Shown here in pieces: positions 15,343-23,734 of a stretch of 64,000 nucleotides of DNA (position 1 is its first letter; every line of letters starts with the position of its first letter). A program made the translations under genes and the position numbers. Source of the DNA: VRUE01 sp963697805 (GTDB lineage Bacteria; Actinomycetota; Thermoleophilia; Solirubrobacterales; 70-9); assembly GCA_963697805.1 (NCBI GenBank), contig CAVOPB010000002.1, forward strand, positions 930,001 through 994,000. Direction: 5' to 3'. The notes beneath the pieces are model-generated. The model saw only the letters and a program-made list of their open reading frames with translations, ran no database searches and was not told where the DNA came from.

Positions 15343-15908
15343 TCCCGCTCGACCTCCCTGATGATCGCCGGGTAGACGATCAGGAGCCGGAACGGTGTGA
15401 TGGCCTTCATGTAGGCCGCCCCGAAGGCGCCGTTCGGCTTGACCAGCACTGCCATCTGGCCACGGTAGCCGCCCTCGGGGCTCGGGACCCAGCCGAGGTG
15501 CATGACGCCGTGCACGGTTCGGTTGGCGATCTCGGCCGCGTACTCGTCCTCGAGCAGGTAGAGGGGCCGGAAGGGAAGGGCGGGATTGGAGGCGGCCGAT
15601 GTCTCACGGAGGTCCGCCGGCAATCGGTCGCGGAGGGTCGGCACCCGCGAGCCGAGCCCGTCGTCCTCGTCGTCCCACCCGAAGATCGCGCCGAGCTTCC
15701 AGCGCAGGGCGAACAGGGCGCGGACGGCGCGCGATTTGCCTTCGGCGGGATCGATTGAGGTCGCGCCCCGGACCAGGGCATGGAAGTCGTCCTCCCCTCC
15801 CGGCGTCGGCAGCGCCCAGACGTCCTCGAGGTCGAAGTCCGGGGTCAGATCGTGGATCCGCCAGGGCTGGGAGGTGTGGGCGCTGTTAGGTAGCCTCGGC
15901 GACGACAT
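15303..15908 (-). CDS. DUF2867 family protein
   Basis: 201 residues from ATG 15908. It resembles DUF2867 proteins: PTPGGEDDFHALV, then PFRPLYLLEDEYAAEIANRT, GGYRGQMAVLVKPNGAFGAA and YMKAITPFRLLIVYPAIIRE. The function of the family is not established. The start is chosen because TACCGT (minus strand, 15915-15920) ends six bases before it, as at other leaderless genes here; ATG 15914 would fall inside that promoter. It is divergent from a TetR gene, with a palindrome between them, and is the likeliest regulated target. Confidence 0.78.
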   Translation of the reverse strand: MSSPRLPNSAHTSQPWRIHDLTPDFDLEDVWALPTPGGEDDFHALVRGATSIDPAEGKSRAVRALFALRWKLGAIFGWDDEDDGLGSRVPTLRDRLPADLRETSAASNPALPFRPLYLLEDEYAAEIANRTVHGVMHLGWVPSPEGGYRGQMAVLVKPNGAFGAAYMKAITPFRLLIVYPAIIREVEREWPRRLADLRDAG

Positions 15909-15909
15909 A

Positions 15910-15929
15910 TCCATACGGTAGCGTATGGA
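15910..15929. promoter_or_regulatory. Shared operator with two face-to-face -10 boxes
   Basis: TCCATAC (15910-15916) and GTATGGA (15923-15929) form a perfect 7-base inverted repeat with a 6-base spacer. Inside it TACCGT (minus, 15915-15920) serves the DUF2867 gene (six bases to ATG 15908), and TAGCGT (plus, 15919-15924) serves the TetR gene (seven bases to ATG 15932). A bound dimer would block both. The two promoters overlap, so they probably also exclude one another. Confidence 0.65.
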
Positions 15930-15931
15930 AG

Positions 15932-16474
15932 ATGGCGACGACGCGCACCCCTCCGGAGAGGTGGGTCGAGGAAGGGTTGCGTGCCCTCGCCGCCGGCGGC
16001 CCCGACGCCGTGCGGATCGAGGCCCTCGCCGAGGCGCTCGGCGTCTCCAAGGGCGGCTTCTACTGGCAGTTCGACGATCGGCGCGCCCTGCTGGAGAGCA
16101 TGCTGGACCGCTGGGAGCGGGCGGTCGTCGACGATGTGATCGAGCGGGTCGACGGCGAGGGCGGCGATGTCCGGGCGAAGCTGCGGCGGCTGTTCGCGAT
16201 CGCCGGCACCGAGCCACTCGAGGTCGAGCTCGCCGTCCGCGACTGGGCCCGGCGCGACCGAGAAGTGGCCGGGCGCCTGCGCCGTGTCGACAACCGCCGG
16301 ATGGATTACATGCGCTCGCTGTTCTCCGACATCTGCCCGGACCCGGACGAGGTCGAGACCCGCTGCATGCTGGCCTTCTCGCTCTGGATCGGCAATCACT
16401 TCATCGCCGCCGACCACGGCGGGCGCAGTCGCGGCGAGGTGGTGGCCGGGGCCCTGCGGGGCTTGGTCAGATAG
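15932..16474 (+). CDS. TetR family regulator, divergent from DUF2867 gene
   Basis: 180 residues. HTH domain about residues 8-55, with recognition helix in LGVSKGGFYWQFDDRRALLE. The C-terminal helical domain is like that of short actinobacterial TetR proteins. The transcript is probably leaderless from TAGCGT. The 20-base palindrome lying immediately upstream is probably its own binding site, giving autorepression and repression of the divergent gene. The effector is unknown. Confidence 0.9.
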   Translation: MATTRTPPERWVEEGLRALAAGGPDAVRIEALAEALGVSKGGFYWQFDDRRALLESMLDRWERAVVDDVIERVDGEGGDVRAKLRRLFAIAGTEPLEVELAVRDWARRDREVAGRLRRVDNRRMDYMRSLFSDICPDPDEVETRCMLAFSLWIGNHFIAADHGGRSRGEVVAGALRGLVR

Positions 16475-16499
16475 CCCCGGCCTGGCATCGTGAGGCCTG

Positions 16500-16928
16500 G
16501 TGAGCTTCGAGATCGTCACCTATGAGCCCCGCTTCCTCGACGCGATTCTGGCGCTCTGCGAGGAGGCGGAGAGCTTTCCGACCTTCGCTGCCGACCGCGA
16601 GCGGGCGGGACGGGCCCTCCAGGCGCCCGGCGCCGTCGCGCTGGTCGCCGCGCGCGACGGTGAGCTGGTCGGGTTCGCCCACGCGATCAGCGACCGCGCC
16701 TTCCAGGCCTTTCTCTCGCTGCTGCTGGTCCATCCCCGCGCCCGCCGGCAGGGCATCGGCCGTCGTCTGGTCACCGAGGCCCTCGACCGCTGCGGCGCGG
16801 TGCGGCTCGACCTCCTCTCATACGAGGAGGCCGACCCCCTCTACGCCTCGTTCGAGCACGAGCGCTTCGCGGACGTCTCGGCCTTCCGGCTCCGTGGGCC
16901 GGGATCCGCGACCAACTCGATCGGGTAG
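16500..16928 (+). CDS. GNAT family N-acetyltransferase
   Basis: 142 residues with a single GNAT fold. The acetyl-CoA binding motif A is LLVHPRARRQGIGRRLVTEA (V/I-x-x-x-x-R-x-x-G-I/L-G). Upstream strands ALVAARDGELVGFAHA are typical. The C-terminal DPLYASFEHERFADVSAFRL replaces the usual FYxxxGF element. It starts with GTG 16500. The substrate cannot be inferred. It lies 25 bases after the TetR gene and 11 before the PhzF gene. Confidence 0.85.
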   Translation: MSFEIVTYEPRFLDAILALCEEAESFPTFAADRERAGRALQAPGAVALVAARDGELVGFAHAISDRAFQAFLSLLLVHPRARRQGIGRRLVTEALDRCGAVRLDLLSYEEADPLYASFEHERFADVSAFRLRGPGSATNSIG

Positions 16929-16931
16929 GTT
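16926..16931 (+). promoter_or_regulatory. Leaderless -10 box of the PhzF-like gene
   Basis: TAGGTT ends eight bases before ATG 16940 and overlaps the stop codon of the GNAT gene (16926-16928). No Shine-Dalgarno sequence precedes the ATG. Confidence 0.4.
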
Positions 16932-16939
16932 CGGCGGCG

Positions 16940-17863
16940 ATGAGAGCCGGATTCGACCGCCTCGCCGCGTCACTGGCCGAGGGCGTCGCCGGGATCCGGC
17001 CCGACGGGGAGGCGCTGCCGTACGTCCTCCTCGACGTCTTCACCGACACTCCGCTGGAGGGCAACCAACTCGCCGTCTTCACCGACGGGCGCAGCCTCGA
17101 CACGGAGGGGATGCAGTCGCTCGCCCGTGAGATGAACCTCTCCGAGACGGTGTTCGTCCTGCCCCCGGAGGAGGAGGGTGACGCTCGGATCCGGATCTTC
17201 ACCCCCCTCAGCGAGCTGCCGTTCGCGGGGCACCCGACGCTCGGCACCGCCCTCGCGGTCGGCCTTGCGCTGGGCAGCGCCGGCGTCAGGCTCGAGACCG
17301 GGATCGGCCTTGTCCCGGTCGAGCTCGAGCGCCGCGGGGACCGGGCCGGATTCGGGCGGATGCGGCAGGCGGTCCCGACCTGGGCGCCGTTCGAGCGCGA
17401 GGCCGAGCTGCTCGCCGCGCTCGGCGTCGAGCGCTCCGGCCTGCCGGTCGAGGCCTATGAGAACGGGCCCCTCCACGTCTACGTCGAGCTCGGCAGCGAG
17501 GAGGAGGTGGCGGCGCTTCGTCCCGACATGGGGGCCCTGACCGAGATCGGCGCCCCAATAGGCGCCAACTGCTTCGCCGGCGCGGGGCTGCGCTGGAAGA
17601 CCCGGATGTTCGCTCCCGCCGACGGCGTCGCCGAGGACCCCGCTACCGGCTCGGCGGCGGGACCGCTCGCGATCCATCTCTGCCGCCACGGGCGTGTCGG
17701 ATTCGGCGAGGAGATCGAGATCAGCCAGGGCGCAGAGCTCGGCCGCCCCTCGACCCTGAGAGCTCGCGCGAGCGGCACCGCGGAGCGGGTCGAGCGGGTC
17801 GAGGTCGCCGGCGGCGCTGTGATCGTCGCGGGAGGGCGGTTCCTGCGATCGGATGTCGGGTAG
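16940..17863 (+). CDS. PhzF-family isomerase-like protein
   Basis: 307 residues, DAP-epimerase-like fold. Family blocks: LLDVFTDTPLEGNQLAVF, the catalytic-Glu segment EMNLSETVFVL, ELPFAGHPTLGTA and EDPATGSAAGPLA. The first about 25 residues are an extension not needed for the fold, so an internal start is possible. PhzF members isomerise or epimerise small acids, and most have unknown substrates. Here the neighbour is a Mur-ligase-like gene nine bases downstream. A paired role in modifying and ligating an amino acid is conceivable but unproven. Confidence 0.85.
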   Translation: MRAGFDRLAASLAEGVAGIRPDGEALPYVLLDVFTDTPLEGNQLAVFTDGRSLDTEGMQSLAREMNLSETVFVLPPEEEGDARIRIFTPLSELPFAGHPTLGTALAVGLALGSAGVRLETGIGLVPVELERRGDRAGFGRMRQAVPTWAPFEREAELLAALGVERSGLPVEAYENGPLHVYVELGSEEEVAALRPDMGALTEIGAPIGANCFAGAGLRWKTRMFAPADGVAEDPATGSAAGPLAIHLCRHGRVGFGEEIEISQGAELGRPSTLRARASGTAERVERVEVAGGAVIVAGGRFLRSDVG

Positions 17864-17872
17864 GGCCGAGGC

Positions 17873-19369
17873 ATGACCATCGCCCCGGGGTCTGACGTAG
17901 TGCCCGCCCCGCTGGCGACGACGGCGCCGCGACCGCCGCTGCCGCCGGCGCCGTATCTGGTCGTCGGCCTCGGTCGCGCCGGGATGGCCGTCGCCCGGGC
18001 GCTCACCGCGTATGCCGAGCCCGGCGATGTCCGCGTCTGGGACGCGGCGGCGGATCGGCCGCAGCTCGAGCGGGCGAGCGAGTTGCGGGACCTGGGCGTC
18101 GACGTGCGATTGGGCGACGACGGGCTCGATCTGCTCGCCGGCGTTGGGACACTGGTCAAGAGCCCGGGCGTGCCGCTGGAGATCGCGGTCGTCGCCGAGG
18201 CGCAACGGCGCGGGCTCGGAATCGTCGACGAGCTCGATATCGGCTGGCGGCTTGTCGCGGCGCCGACGGTTGCCGTCACCGGGACCAACGGCAAGTCGAC
18301 CGTCGCCGGGCTCTGCGTCTCGGTGCTGGAGGCGCATGGGTTGAGCCCGGTTCTCAGCGGGAACACCGAGTTCGGCCCGCCCCTGAGCGAGCTTGCGCAT
18401 CAGGAGGCTCCGCGCTCGATCGTCGCCGAGGTGTCGAGCTATCAGGCGGAGTGCAGCCCGGCGCTGGCCGTCGAGGGCGCGATCTTCACCAACCTGACGC
18501 GCGACCACCTCAACCGGCACCGGACGATGGAGGCCTATGGAGCAGCCAAGCGGGCACTCTTCGTCCGCGACGCCGAAACGGTGCCGGTCGCGGCGTTGAA
18601 CGCCGACGACGAGCTCGGCCGGGCGATCGCCGATGATGTCGAGGATCGCGGCGGCCGCGCAATCCGCTACGGGACGGATGCGGGCGCCGAGTACAGGATC
18701 ATGGGCTGCCGCTGGGGGCTCCGTGAGGCGGAGGTCGAGATCGACTCCCCGGACGGCCCGATCGGCCTGGTCACGCGCCTCCCGGGGGCCCACAACGCCC
18801 ACAACGCCGTGTCGGTCCTGGCGATGGCCGATGGGCTCGGCCTGCCCCGTGATCCGACCCTCGCCGCCCTTGCGGCCGCGGCCCCGACCCCGGGGCGGTT
18901 CGAGCCGGTCGATGTGGGCCGGCCGTTCGACGTGGTCGTCGACTTCGCCTACAGCCTCGACAGCGTCAGTGCCGTCCTCGATGCGGCGCGCCCGGTGGTG
19001 GAGTCACGGCGAGGACGGCTGATCACGGTGCTCGGTGTCGTCGGCAGGGCCGGCCCGGTGAGCGGAGACGAGGTCGCCGCCGCCGCGCGCGAGCGCTCCG
19101 AGCACCTGATCCTCTCGGGCACGAGCTATCGGGGAGAGCCGCGGCTGGTCACCCTCGCGCGACTGGCGGCCGGCGCTCGGGCTGCGAGGGGCGGGGAGCT
19201 CGAGATAGTGATCGACCGCCGCCGCGCGATCGCCGCCGCGATGGCGGCCGCGCGCCCCGGAGATCTGGTCGCGATCCTCGGCCGCGGGCCCACCGACCGC
19301 GAAGCAACCGACCGTCGCGGCGGTTTCGTCCGGCTCGACGATCGCCAGGCGGCCCGGGAGCTCGCCTGA
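17873..19369 (+). CDS. Unusual Mur-ligase family protein (MurD-like front, MurE-like back)
   Basis: 498 residues. An N-terminal Rossmann segment YLVVGLGRAGMAVARAL and the P-loop VAVTGTNGKSTVAGL are MurD-like, as are FTNLTRDHLNRH and LPGAHNAHNAVSVLAMA. The C-terminal domain reads GRFEPVDVGRPFDVVVDFAYSLDSV..., like MurE/folyl-ligase VDYAHTPD. The MurE DNPR-type substrate motif is replaced by SGTSYRGEPR. It is not in a dcw cluster and is probably not the essential MurD. It likely joins an amino acid to an acid using ATP; the substrate is unknown. Cotranscription with the PhzF-like gene is likely. Confidence 0.8.
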   Translation: MTIAPGSDVVPAPLATTAPRPPLPPAPYLVVGLGRAGMAVARALTAYAEPGDVRVWDAAADRPQLERASELRDLGVDVRLGDDGLDLLAGVGTLVKSPGVPLEIAVVAEAQRRGLGIVDELDIGWRLVAAPTVAVTGTNGKSTVAGLCVSVLEAHGLSPVLSGNTEFGPPLSELAHQEAPRSIVAEVSSYQAECSPALAVEGAIFTNLTRDHLNRHRTMEAYGAAKRALFVRDAETVPVAALNADDELGRAIADDVEDRGGRAIRYGTDAGAEYRIMGCRWGLREAEVEIDSPDGPIGLVTRLPGAHNAHNAVSVLAMADGLGLPRDPTLAALAAAAPTPGRFEPVDVGRPFDVVVDFAYSLDSVSAVLDAARPVVESRRGRLITVLGVVGRAGPVSGDEVAAAARERSEHLILSGTSYRGEPRLVTLARLAAGARAARGGELEIVIDRRRAIAAAMAAARPGDLVAILGRGPTDREATDRRGGFVRLDDRQAARELA

Positions 19370-19427
19370 GACGGCAGCACCCGACCCGCAATCCGTCCTT
19401 TTCGGAAATCGGGCGCCGGGTAGTGCT

Positions 19428-19543
19428 CTATAAGGAAAGCCCCAGTTCCACTGCGAAAGGACGGGTCGCATGATGGTCCCGTAGGCAGTTTTCGCCGGGT
19501 CGGCGAGGGCTCCCCGGTTCTCAGCGGGGCCCTCGCCGACCCG
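19428..19543 (+). ncRNA. Candidate structured RNA ending in a strong hairpin
   Basis: Between genes lies TATAAG (about 19430), then ACTGC (19450-19454) pairing with GCAGT (19485-19489). An inner ACGGG (19461-19465) pairs with CCCGT (19478-19482), and a long GC hairpin follows (19496-19543). The inner loop contains AAAGGA and the minimal ORF ATG-ATG-GTC-CCG-TAG (19470-19484). No family that I can name matches. Transcription towards the minus-strand MFS gene means it is not that gene's leader. Confidence 0.35.
19496..19543. terminator. Long GC-rich hairpin, probable bidirectional terminator
   Basis: CGGGTCGGCGAGGG (19496-19509) pairs perfectly with CCCTCGCCGACCCG (19530-19543). Inside, CCCCG pairs with CGGGG. 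The U-tract is poor (GTTTC), as is common in high-GC actinobacteria. It separates the plus-strand Mur-ligase unit from the minus-strand MFS gene. Confidence 0.65.
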
Positions 19544-19576
19544 GTTTCAGCCGCGCGGAGGACCCGCCCCCCGCGC

Positions 19577-21214
19577 TCAGGGCGGCGTCAGCCAGGACTC
19601 GGCCACGGCTTCGGCGCTCTGGTGGCTGCGTCTGTGGCCGGTCACCGCCTCGATGAAGTCCTCGCGCTCGAGCGCGAGCAGGCGCATCCTCCCGGTGGCG
19701 CGGACGGTGGCGGTGCGGGGGACATCATGCAGCAGCGCGATCTCGCCGAAGCCGTCGCCGGCGGCGAGATTGCGTTTGAAGACGCCGTCCTCGATCACCT
19801 CGACCTCGCCCTCGTCGATCAGGTAGAAGCGGTCGCCGAGCTCGCCCTGGGTGATCACCTCCTGACCTGTCCCGGCATCGACCTCGACCAGTGAGCGGCA
19901 GAGCCACTCGAGCGTGTGGACCGGCAGAGGGGTGAAGATCACGCTGCCGCGGAGGAGGTTGAAGTGCCGCTCGGAGACCGGGGCGCCGATCTCGAGCTCG
20001 CGCAGCGCCCGCCAGCGCAGCAGCGCGATCGCCGGCAGCAGCGCGCCGAAGACCAGCAGTGCCCCGCGCGCCCCGAGCAACGCGACCAGGGCCGGGGCGA
20101 TGATCGCCCCGAGCGCGGTCGCCGCCAGCCGGCTCGTCTCGAGGAACGAGATCACCCGGGCCAGCGACTCGTCGGAGCCGAGGCGCAGGAGGAGGGTCCT
20201 CGAAGCGACCTCGACGCAGGCGTAGCCGAATCCCACCATGAAGTAGGAGGCGTAGGCGGCGGGAACGATCGGCCAGATCCCGGGCAGGGCGAAGCCGACC
20301 CCGGTGATCAGGCAGCCGAGCGCGAGCCCGCCGGCGAGGTTGCCGCGGTGGACGAGGACGCCGAGGCCGACCCCGGCGACCAGCGCGCCGATTGCCCAGG
20401 CGGCGTTCAGCCAACCGACGCTGCCTTCGCCGAGGCCGAGAAGTTCGAGGGCGACGACGACGATCATCACGTCGGCGGCGCCCTCGACCAGGACCAGGGC
20501 GGTGATCGCGATGCTGACCAGTCGCAACCGCGGGTCCGCCATCAGGTCGCGGAGCCCGATCGCGGTCTGGCGGAGGACACCGAGCGTGCCTCCGTCCTCC
20601 TCGTAGGTGGGGCGGGTGTCGCGGTCGATGGTGGCGACGACGCCCGCCGTGAGCAGGGCGGCGACGGCCGCGAAGGCGAACGCGACCGCGACGCTGGTCA
20701 GCCCCAGGAGGAGGCCCGCGGCGAGCGAGGCGATCAGGAACCCGAGGTTGTCCGCCTGGCTGTGGGCGACGTTGGCGGTCGAGAGCTCCTGCGGGGTGCG
20801 AGCGGCGATCGGGAAGAGGGCGCCCTCGGCGGGGATGTAGGCCGTCGAGGCGACGCCGAAAAGACCGGCGCAGGCGTAGACGACCCAGCTCGGAGAGTCG
20901 AGGGCAACCGTGATCGCCCCGAGGCCGATCGCGACGCCGCAGAGGGCCGAGCTAAGGACCAACAGCAGCCGTCGCGAGTGCCTATCGCCGAGCAGGCCGG
21001 CAAACGGCGAGGCCAGCGCCCCCGGCATCAGCCGCACAATGGCCGCGATCCCGACCGCGGTCGCGCCGCCCTGGTCGAACGCGTAGACAGCGAGCGCGAT
21101 CGCGAACGTCCAGGTCGCCACCGTCACTCCCGCCCAGCCATAGATCAGCCTCGCCATGTCGCGATTGCCGAGCACGGCGATCATCGACCCCAGGGAGGCC
21201 CGCAGCTGCCCCAT
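19577..21214 (-). CDS. MFS transporter fused to a cyclic-nucleotide-binding domain (paralogue 1)
   Basis: 545 residues. About 12 hydrophobic spans of an MFS permease (residues 1-400), with the loop-2 like motif AGLLGDRHSRR, then a Crp-type cNMP-binding domain (about 425-525). That domain has the phosphate-binding cassette FGEIALLHDVPRTATVRA with the essential Glu and Arg, so it should bind cAMP or cGMP. A close paralogue lies at 37689-39368. The transported substrate is unknown; the arrangement suggests a transporter gated by intracellular cyclic nucleotide. It lies six bases after the M14 peptidase gene on the same strand. Confidence 0.87.
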   Translation of the reverse strand: MGQLRASLGSMIAVLGNRDMARLIYGWAGVTVATWTFAIALAVYAFDQGGATAVGIAAIVRLMPGALASPFAGLLGDRHSRRLLLVLSSALCGVAIGLGAITVALDSPSWVVYACAGLFGVASTAYIPAEGALFPIAARTPQELSTANVAHSQADNLGFLIASLAAGLLLGLTSVAVAFAFAAVAALLTAGVVATIDRDTRPTYEEDGGTLGVLRQTAIGLRDLMADPRLRLVSIAITALVLVEGAADVMIVVVALELLGLGEGSVGWLNAAWAIGALVAGVGLGVLVHRGNLAGGLALGCLITGVGFALPGIWPIVPAAYASYFMVGFGYACVEVASRTLLLRLGSDESLARVISFLETSRLAATALGAIIAPALVALLGARGALLVFGALLPAIALLRWRALRELEIGAPVSERHFNLLRGSVIFTPLPVHTLEWLCRSLVEVDAGTGQEVITQGELGDRFYLIDEGEVEVIEDGVFKRNLAAGDGFGEIALLHDVPRTATVRATGRMRLLALEREDFIEAVTGHRRSHQSAEAVAESWLTPP

Positions 21215-21220
21215 GGCGGG

Positions 21221-21967
21221 TCATTCTGATCGACCGGCGACCGTCGCGCCGCCCACGGCCGGGCTTGCGTACTCCCCCGCCAGGGCCAGGACCGAGCCGG
21301 CGGCGCGCCGGACGAGGCTGCCGGGGACGATCGCCGGAAGCTCGACCACGAACGCCGTTCCGGCCGCCATCGCATGGTTCTGCCAGGTCGAGACGCTGCC
21401 GGGATAGCGGCGCAGGCCGACCAGAGGCAGCCCGACCAATTGGGCGTAACGCCGCTCGACCGCCGCGTCGCCTCCGGAGCGGTCGACGAGCCCGAACGGC
21501 TGGTGGAACCAGATCGTCAGGTCGGGCCTGACCCGACGGATCAGGCCGAGCGCCGCGCGCGACTCGGGCTCCGAGAGCGGGCCGGGGCCGGAGTATTCGA
21601 GGCCGCCGAGGGGCTGCCAGCCGAAGGGGAAGTTGCGGTTGAGGTCGACGCCGTGGGCGTTGCCCCTGGTGCCGGCGGCGACGCCGTCGGGATTGAGAGT
21701 GGGGACGACCCAGAGCGCGGTGCCCGACGGCGGCGACGCGGCGATCAGCCGGCGGGTGACGCGGATCCCCGCCGTCTCGTTGCCGTGGATGCACCCGACC
21801 ACCAGCACCCGCAGGCGGGTCCGCGGCGGGAGGTCGGCGACCGCGACGATCGGCCGCCCCCTCACCGAGTCGCCGATTACGGTGCGTTGATCCGCCGACG
21901 CGAACACGGGGCCGGCGAGCAGCCAGCAGGCCAGGGCGAGGACACCCGGCGCCAGGTTGCGGGGGAC
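21221..21967 (-). CDS. Secreted M14-family zinc carboxypeptidase-like protein, unclear start
   Basis: Zinc-binding HxxE is in VGCIHGNETAG; further M14 landmarks are NPDGVAAGTRGNAHGVDLNR, then FHQPFG and a C-terminal Glu in AFVVELPA. About 220 residues is short but within the range of MpaA/DUF2817-like forms. The first standard start, GTG 21907, cuts the signal peptide. Read upstream, the frame gives VPRNLAPGVLALACWLLAGP, an ideal Sec signal, beginning at GTC 21967 directly on the upstream stop (TAGTC). The real start is therefore GTC or the CTG at 21955. It probably trims peptides outside the membrane. Confidence 0.75.
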   Translation of the reverse strand, partial: VPRNLAPGVLALACWLLAGPVFASADQRTVIGDSVRGRPIVAVADLPPRTRLRVLVVGCIHGNETAGIRVTRRLIAASPPSGTALWVVPTLNPDGVAAGTRGNAHGVDLNRNFPFGWQPLGGLEYSGPGPLSEPESRAALGLIRRVRPDLTIWFHQPFGLVDRSGGDAAVERRYAQLVGLPLVGLRRYPGSVSTWQNHAMAAGTAFVVELPAIVPGSLVRRAAGSVLALAGEYASPAVGGATVAGRSE

Positions 21968-23706
21968 TAGTGCCGTCTGCCCTTCTTCTTCCTCTTCTTC
22001 TTGTGGACCTTGCGGACCAGCGTCGCCTTGCGCGAGAGGGTCACCGCGGCGTTGCCCACCGGCATGTATGTGACGTCGATCCCGACCTTGCGTTTGCCGC
22101 GGCGTCTGAGGGCTTTGCCGATTTTCTTGCTGCCGATGACGACAGGCAGCTGGATCGTCGCGATGTCGGCGACCGGCACCGCTTGCGGCTTCAGGCCCTT
22201 CCCGGACAGTGTCACGCTGCCGTTGCCTGGAACCGGGACGGTGACGGTCAGGGTGGCCGTCCCCCTTTTTTTATTTCTCTGCAGCCCGCCCAGGGTGAGG
22301 CCGCTCGCGGGCTGCAGCTCGAACGCCCCGATGTCGGAGCCGTCGCCGCCCGCCGCGGGCGAGTTGGGGATCTGGGGGAACTCGATTGGCCGCTGGACCC
22401 CGCGCTGGTCGCCCGGCTGGCCGGAGATCGAGCCGCGATCCACGGCCGGGCTGGTGGCGCCTGGCGCCATCGTCGCCGTGCGGCCACCATTGTTCTGGAG
22501 CGGCCCCAGTTTGGGATCGGCGTTGATTTGATCACCCGCGGCGCCGAATCCGCATTGGTCGGTGCTCTCGAGATTGAATCCGAGGGAGGTGGCTTTTTCC
22601 GAGCAGTTCTCGGTGCCCGCCGGCCCGGCGCCACCACTGACGATGGTGTTGCGGAAGGTCGGCGTGACTTTGCCCTGCCAGAACACGTTTCCACCGGCGC
22701 CGACTGTCGGGTCGACGGAATTTCCGGAAATGGTTGCGCTGGTCACCGTCAGCGCCCCGACCGAGGAACCTTCGAAGTAGAGCCCGCCACCCTTGACCTG
22801 TCCGCCCGGGCCCCGCGCCTGGTTGGCGGCGATCGTCATGCTGGTCAGGCTCAGTGAGGCCGAGCTCTCGAGGACCAGGATCCCTCCGCCCTCGGAAATA
22901 CCTGCAAATCCACCAGGGCCCTCCGAGGCGTCAACGACATTTCCGGAGAACGTCGTCGCGCTCACGCTCGCCGCCGTGTTGGTGATGTCGGCATAGAGAC
23001 CGCCTCCGAGCGCGATCCCGCCGAACTGTTCGGCGTTCGACGGCCCCTGACCGCCGCGGGAGTCGGCGATATTGCCGGCGATCGTCGAGCCGGTGATCGT
23101 GAAGGGTCCGAGGCTCGCCACGCCGCCGCCCTCGGTGATGCCGCCGAATTTCCCGCTGCCGCCTACCGCGCTCGCCTTGTTCCCGGTCACGACGCTGTCC
23201 ACGAGATGCAGGGTCCCGGATTGGTTGTAGATGCCACCACCGGCCGCTATTCCCCCGAATTTGCCCGCTTCGCCGTCGGCGTCGGCGACATTGCCGGTGA
23301 CCACCGCATCGCGCAGCGTCAGCGTCGCTTCTCCCCCGATCAGGACTCCGGCTCCGCTCGGGACCCCGTTCCCGTCGCGGATCGTGATTCCGCTGATGGT
23401 GACGTCGGTGTTCGGGCCGCTGACGTCGAAAACACGGTTCGGCATCCCCGCGCGGACAATCGTGTCGCCGGCCCCATGACCGGAGATGGTCAGGGACTTG
23501 TTAAGCGATTGCGTGAAGGGAAGGGTGTAGACCCCGGCGGGGAGGACGATTGTTTCCCCCGGCGCCGCGTCTTCGATCGCCTGGTAGAACGACCCGGGGC
23601 CTTCGGCGTTGGTGTTTCCGACCGTGATCGCCGCCCTCGAGGCCCCTGGCAGCGCCAGGCTCAGCATCAGAACCAGGGCGAGCGCGACTCGAACGGGCGA
23701 ACGCAC
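21967..23706 (-). CDS. Secreted right-handed beta-helix protein with cationic tail
   Basis: 579 residues. A Sec signal (residues 1-26, ALALVLMLSLALPGASRA) precedes a pectate-lyase-like parallel beta-helix (about 30-360) with repeating rungs such as TISGITIRDGNG and GGGIYNQSGTLHLVDS. A choice-of-anchor-type end follows (GGDGSDIGAFEL), then a beta-sandwich-like domain and a strongly basic tail (VRKVHKKKRKKKGRRH). No catalytic residues are identifiable. The tail could bind anionic cell-wall polymers. The transcript starts from GTG 23706. Confidence 0.8.
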   Translation of the reverse strand: MRSPVRVALALVLMLSLALPGASRAAITVGNTNAEGPGSFYQAIEDAAPGETIVLPAGVYTLPFTQSLNKSLTISGHGAGDTIVRAGMPNRVFDVSGPNTDVTISGITIRDGNGVPSGAGVLIGGEATLTLRDAVVTGNVADADGEAGKFGGIAAGGGIYNQSGTLHLVDSVVTGNKASAVGGSGKFGGITEGGGVASLGPFTITGSTIAGNIADSRGGQGPSNAEQFGGIALGGGLYADITNTAASVSATTFSGNVVDASEGPGGFAGISEGGGILVLESSASLSLTSMTIAANQARGPGGQVKGGGLYFEGSSVGALTVTSATISGNSVDPTVGAGGNVFWQGKVTPTFRNTIVSGGAGPAGTENCSEKATSLGFNLESTDQCGFGAAGDQINADPKLGPLQNNGGRTATMAPGATSPAVDRGSISGQPGDQRGVQRPIEFPQIPNSPAAGGDGSDIGAFELQPASGLTLGGLQRNKKRGTATLTVTVPVPGNGSVTLSGKGLKPQAVPVADIATIQLPVVIGSKKIGKALRRRGKRKVGIDVTYMPVGNAAVTLSRKATLVRKVHKKKRKKKGRRH

Positions 23707-23734
23707 CCGATCGTTCTACCACGGCCGGCGAACT

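Noticed and set aside
19577..21214. Riboswitch control of the MFS gene by the 19.43-19.54 kb RNA
   Set aside because: The RNA candidate lies beyond the 3' end of the MFS gene and reads on the opposite strand, so it cannot be its 5' leader.
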